Origin: Mycolicibacterium arenosum
Lineage (GTDB): Bacteria > Actinomycetota > Actinomycetes > Mycobacteriales > Mycobacteriaceae
Assembly (NCBI RefSeq): GCF_024320865.1
Contig: NZ_JANDBD010000001.1
Location: 310,001 to 374,000, forward strand
Direction: 5' to 3'
Length of the DNA: 64,000 bases
The first letter of the stretch is position 1. Every line of letters starts with the position of its first letter. The notes beneath the pieces are model-generated. The model did no database searches and was not told where the DNA came from. It saw only the letters and a list, made by a program, of their open reading frames with translations. Below are positions 61,943-64,000 of the stretch, one piece after another. The position numbers were made by a program, and so were the translations under genes.

Positions 61943-62763
61943 TCCCTGCTTTGAACCCCAGGTCTGCAGTCGACATCGAGCCGCCGGGATGCGAGGTGCT
62001 CGTGGTCGGCTGCGGCAACCTGCTGCGCGGTGACGACGGCGTGGGTCCCGTTCTGATCCGCCATCTCTGGGAGCTCGGGGTGCCCGACGGAGCGCAGATG
62101 GTCGACGGCGGAACTGCGGGCATGGACACCGCGTTCCGGATGCGCGGAGCGAAACGGGTCGTCATCGTCGACGCGGCGGCGACCGGAGCCGCGCCGGGAA
62201 CGGTCTACCGGGTCCCCGGTGAGGAGTTCGAGGAACTGCCACCCCTGCAGGGGCTGCACACCCACTCGTTCCGCTGGGACCACGCCATCGCCTTCGCCAG
62301 GTGGGCGCTGGGCGACGCCTGCCCGACGGACATCACCGTGTTCCTGATCGAAGTGGCGGGAGTCGACTACGGGGCCGAGCTGTCCGAGCCGGTGCTGGCG
62401 GGTATGCAGACCGTCATCGACGTCGTCGAGCGCGACTTCCTGGGCCCTCTCCGTCCCGCGAAGGCGTCCCAGGTGACGGTCGAGTTCACCGCCGACGGCT
62501 ACCTCCGACTCGACGCGGCGCTCGCGGCCAGCAGGTTCGCCTCGGATGCAGTCGCCGCGATCGTGCGCGGCAACGACTTCCTCCTGATCCCGTTGCGCGG
62601 CCCCCGTAGCGGCGGCCTGCTGCTCAAACAACGCAATCCCGCCGGGGATCGCAGCGCGCTGATTCACGAGGTGCTGTACGGCCGTATCCCGGTGGGAGTT
62701 CGGACGGCCTTCTGGGACGACGAGCGCGGCGCACTGCGCGTCCCGCTGGAGCCGACGACGTGA
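61939..62763 (+). CDS. Hydrogenase maturation protease with C-terminal extension
   Basis: A 274-residue protein. Residues about 18-165 are a HybD/HycI-type endopeptidase with the GCGNLLRGDDGVGP nickel-binding motif (D near 33), a second acidic site in VDGGTAGMD and H in LQGLHTHSF. The last 105 residues have no match I recognise; similar proteases are normally about 150-165 residues. It should trim the large subunit C-terminus after nickel insertion. Overlaps with both neighbours place it in the hydrogenase operon. Confidence 0.86.
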   Translation: MIPALNPRSAVDIEPPGCEVLVVGCGNLLRGDDGVGPVLIRHLWELGVPDGAQMVDGGTAGMDTAFRMRGAKRVVIVDAAATGAAPGTVYRVPGEEFEELPPLQGLHTHSFRWDHAIAFARWALGDACPTDITVFLIEVAGVDYGAELSEPVLAGMQTVIDVVERDFLGPLRPAKASQVTVEFTADGYLRLDAALAASRFASDAVAAIVRGNDFLLIPLRGPRSGGLLLKQRNPAGDRSALIHEVLYGRIPVGVRTAFWDDERGALRVPLEPTT

Positions 62764-62978
62764 TGCCCGAACGGAGTTCCGCCGACCACGCGCACGCCGT
62801 CGAGACGATGATCGTCGAGGAGCGCGGGCAGTTCGCCGTGGAGATCGCGGTGGTCTTCGCCGACGGGGTCGTGCGAAAGCGCATCGACACCCATCGGACC
62901 CGCCGCCGGGCCGAACTGGCCGCCAGTGTGATCAAACGTGCCGCTGAGCGTGACCTGTCGGGTCCGCTGACCGGATGA
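62760..62978 (+). CDS. Small hypothetical protein of the hydrogenase operon
   Basis: A 72-residue protein starting at GTG 62760 inside the protease stop. A beta-rich first half (MIVEERGQFAVEIAVVFADGVV) is followed by a basic helix (KRIDTHRTRRRAELAASVIKRAAERDL). I do not recognise its family. Its tight spacing between the protease and the TPR gene suggests a role in hydrogenase assembly. Confidence 0.65.
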   Translation: MMPERSSADHAHAVETMIVEERGQFAVEIAVVFADGVVRKRIDTHRTRRRAELAASVIKRAAERDLSGPLTG

Positions 62979-62994
62979 CCAACGAGGGAGGGCC

Positions 62995-64000
62995 GTGACC
63001 GACATCGCGATCGGAGAACCGTCGACGACACTCGCCGTGCGCCCACAACCGTTGGGCGCCTTCGGCCTTCCCCTGGGGTATCTGCTGATCCCGGCCGGCG
63101 ACGACACCGAGAACGCCCGCCGGGCGCTGCTCGCGGGCTGTCTGCCCGACGACTGGCCGCCCCGGCTAGCCGCCCACCGGCACGCCCTCGCCGGCGATCG
63201 CGACGCCGCGCTCGCCGCGCTCGCCGCGCTCGACGGCACCGACCCGATCTCGCGCTACAACCGATTCGTCCTGGACTCCGACCTCGAGGACGCGGGCGAG
63301 CTTCGGGCCGCACTCGGAGAGTTCGCCCCGCTGGTGGATCTGGTGTCCTTCGTGCTCGGACGAATCGACGAGCCGCCCGACGTCGGCGATTCGGACGCGG
63401 AACTGGCGGCCGTACTGCTCGCGGCGGCGGCGGCCAGCCACGCCCTCGCCGACGACCCCGCTTCCGCTATCCGACTGCTGGATTCCGCGGTGGAACAGGC
63501 CCGCGTCGCCTCCGCGCCGCTGGCCGGGGTGCTGCTCGGGGCCTCGGCGTCGGTTCACCTCGAGACGGACGACCCCGGTGAGGCGCACGAACGCATCGAG
63601 CGGGCGCTGCGGCTGCTGGACGGCGCCGATGCGCTGCGGGTCGAACGCGCCGAACTGCACCTGACGGCGGCGGGGCTGCTGCACGAACAGGCTCAGGACA
63701 ATCCGAGCCTGCTGGCTCAGGCCGTCCCGCACTATCACTCCGCGCTGCAGCTGGTTCAGCGCGGCGATGCACCCCTGCTGTGGGCGTCGGCGCACGCGAA
63801 CCTCGCGACCGCCTACCTGACGATGCCGATGGTGGAGGCCTCCGGCCAGCTGAGGTTGGGGGTCGCCGCGCAGTCGCTGCGGTCGGCGTTGACCGTGTAC
63901 ACGCGCGAAGACCATCCCGAGCAGTGGGCGAGTGTGCAACTGAACCTCGCCAATTCGCTCGTCTACTCGCCGTCGAAGCATCAGGCCGACAACCTCGTCG
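62995..64000 (+). CDS. TPR-like protein of the hydrogenase operon (3' end outside window)
   Basis: GTG at 62995, preceded by GAGGGAGGG, opens a frame without stop to the window edge (335 codons visible). From about residue 140 helical repeats of TPR type are visible, e.g. ALADDPASAIRLLDSAVEQAR, DPGEAHERIERALRLLDGAD and LLWASAHANLATAYLTMP. The N-terminus (about 1-130) is Ala/Asp-rich. Mycobacterial huc operons carry a TPR gene downstream of the subunits, which agrees with a scaffolding or maturation role. Confidence 0.78.
   Translation, partial: MTDIAIGEPSTTLAVRPQPLGAFGLPLGYLLIPAGDDTENARRALLAGCLPDDWPPRLAAHRHALAGDRDAALAALAALDGTDPISRYNRFVLDSDLEDAGELRAALGEFAPLVDLVSFVLGRIDEPPDVGDSDAELAAVLLAAAAASHALADDPASAIRLLDSAVEQARVASAPLAGVLLGASASVHLETDDPGEAHERIERALRLLDGADALRVERAELHLTAAGLLHEQAQDNPSLLAQAVPHYHSALQLVQRGDAPLLWASAHANLATAYLTMPMVEASGQLRLGVAAQSLRSALTVYTREDHPEQWASVQLNLANSLVYSPSKHQADNLV

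Overview
The window is high-GC actinobacterial DNA, almost certainly from a fast-growing environmental mycobacterium (Mycolicibacterium-like). The left third follows the mycobacterial sigE-rseA-htrA-tatB-mrp / lpqY-sugABC / corA / lpqZ order. The middle carries HspX, Acg-type and DosS/DosT-type genes, and the right end carries a group 2a (Huc-type) [NiFe]-hydrogenase locus. No rRNA, tRNA, insertion sequence, prophage or CRISPR array was recognised.

Region 1 (1-16858), envelope stress and cell-surface core: the 3' end of sigE, the anti-sigma factor rseA, three tandem membrane-anchored HtrA proteases where one is usual, tatB, and then (minus strand) mrp, a lytic transglycosylase, a DUF1003 protein and an MgtE-N/CBS protein. 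A CitE-like lyase, DUF4190 proteins and the LpqY-SugABC trehalose-recycling importer follow.

Region 2 (16859-24930), metal and central metabolism: a SUFU-domain protein and terC, which is preceded by a yybP-ykoY-type manganese riboswitch. A second riboswitch-like element lies inside the 3' end of terC and leads into a frameshifted gene remnant. Then come corA, malic enzyme, lpqZ, a short-chain dehydrogenase, an MFS drug exporter and a PPOX-fold protein.

Region 3 (25040-36550), accessory regulator modules: a MerR module with two 19-bp-spacer promoters, a decayed LLM oxidoreductase, a MarR/MMPL exporter module, SRPBCC and NmrA-like proteins, a TetR/P450 module, an ECF42-type sigma factor with its DGPF/YCII partner, and a secreted DUF732 protein.

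Region 4 (36550-51370), a dormancy island resembling the M. tuberculosis Rv2026c-Rv2032 DosR-regulon locus: seven two-domain universal stress proteins, a phosphoribosyltransferase/erythromycin-esterase fusion (Rv2030c type), a DUF1876 (Rv1738-type) protein, HspX, an unaccompanied cytochrome aa3 subunit I, a GNAT acetyltransferase, a DosS/DosT-type heme sensor kinase and an Acg-type nitroreductase. Several intergenic sequences resemble the DosR box. No dosR gene is present in the window.

Region 5 (51379-64000), hydrogenase: divergent hypBA and hypFCDE maturation genes, an AraC-type regulator, then a HucM-like scaffold gene, the small and large subunits, a maturation protease with an extra C-terminal domain, a small conserved-looking protein and a TPR protein that runs off the window. 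The adjacency of a hypoxia/dormancy island and an H2-oxidising enzyme suggests a persistence gene set: sensing O2 or redox loss, protecting proteins and ribosomes, and drawing electrons from trace H2 with a dedicated terminal oxidase subunit nearby. That functional link is inference.
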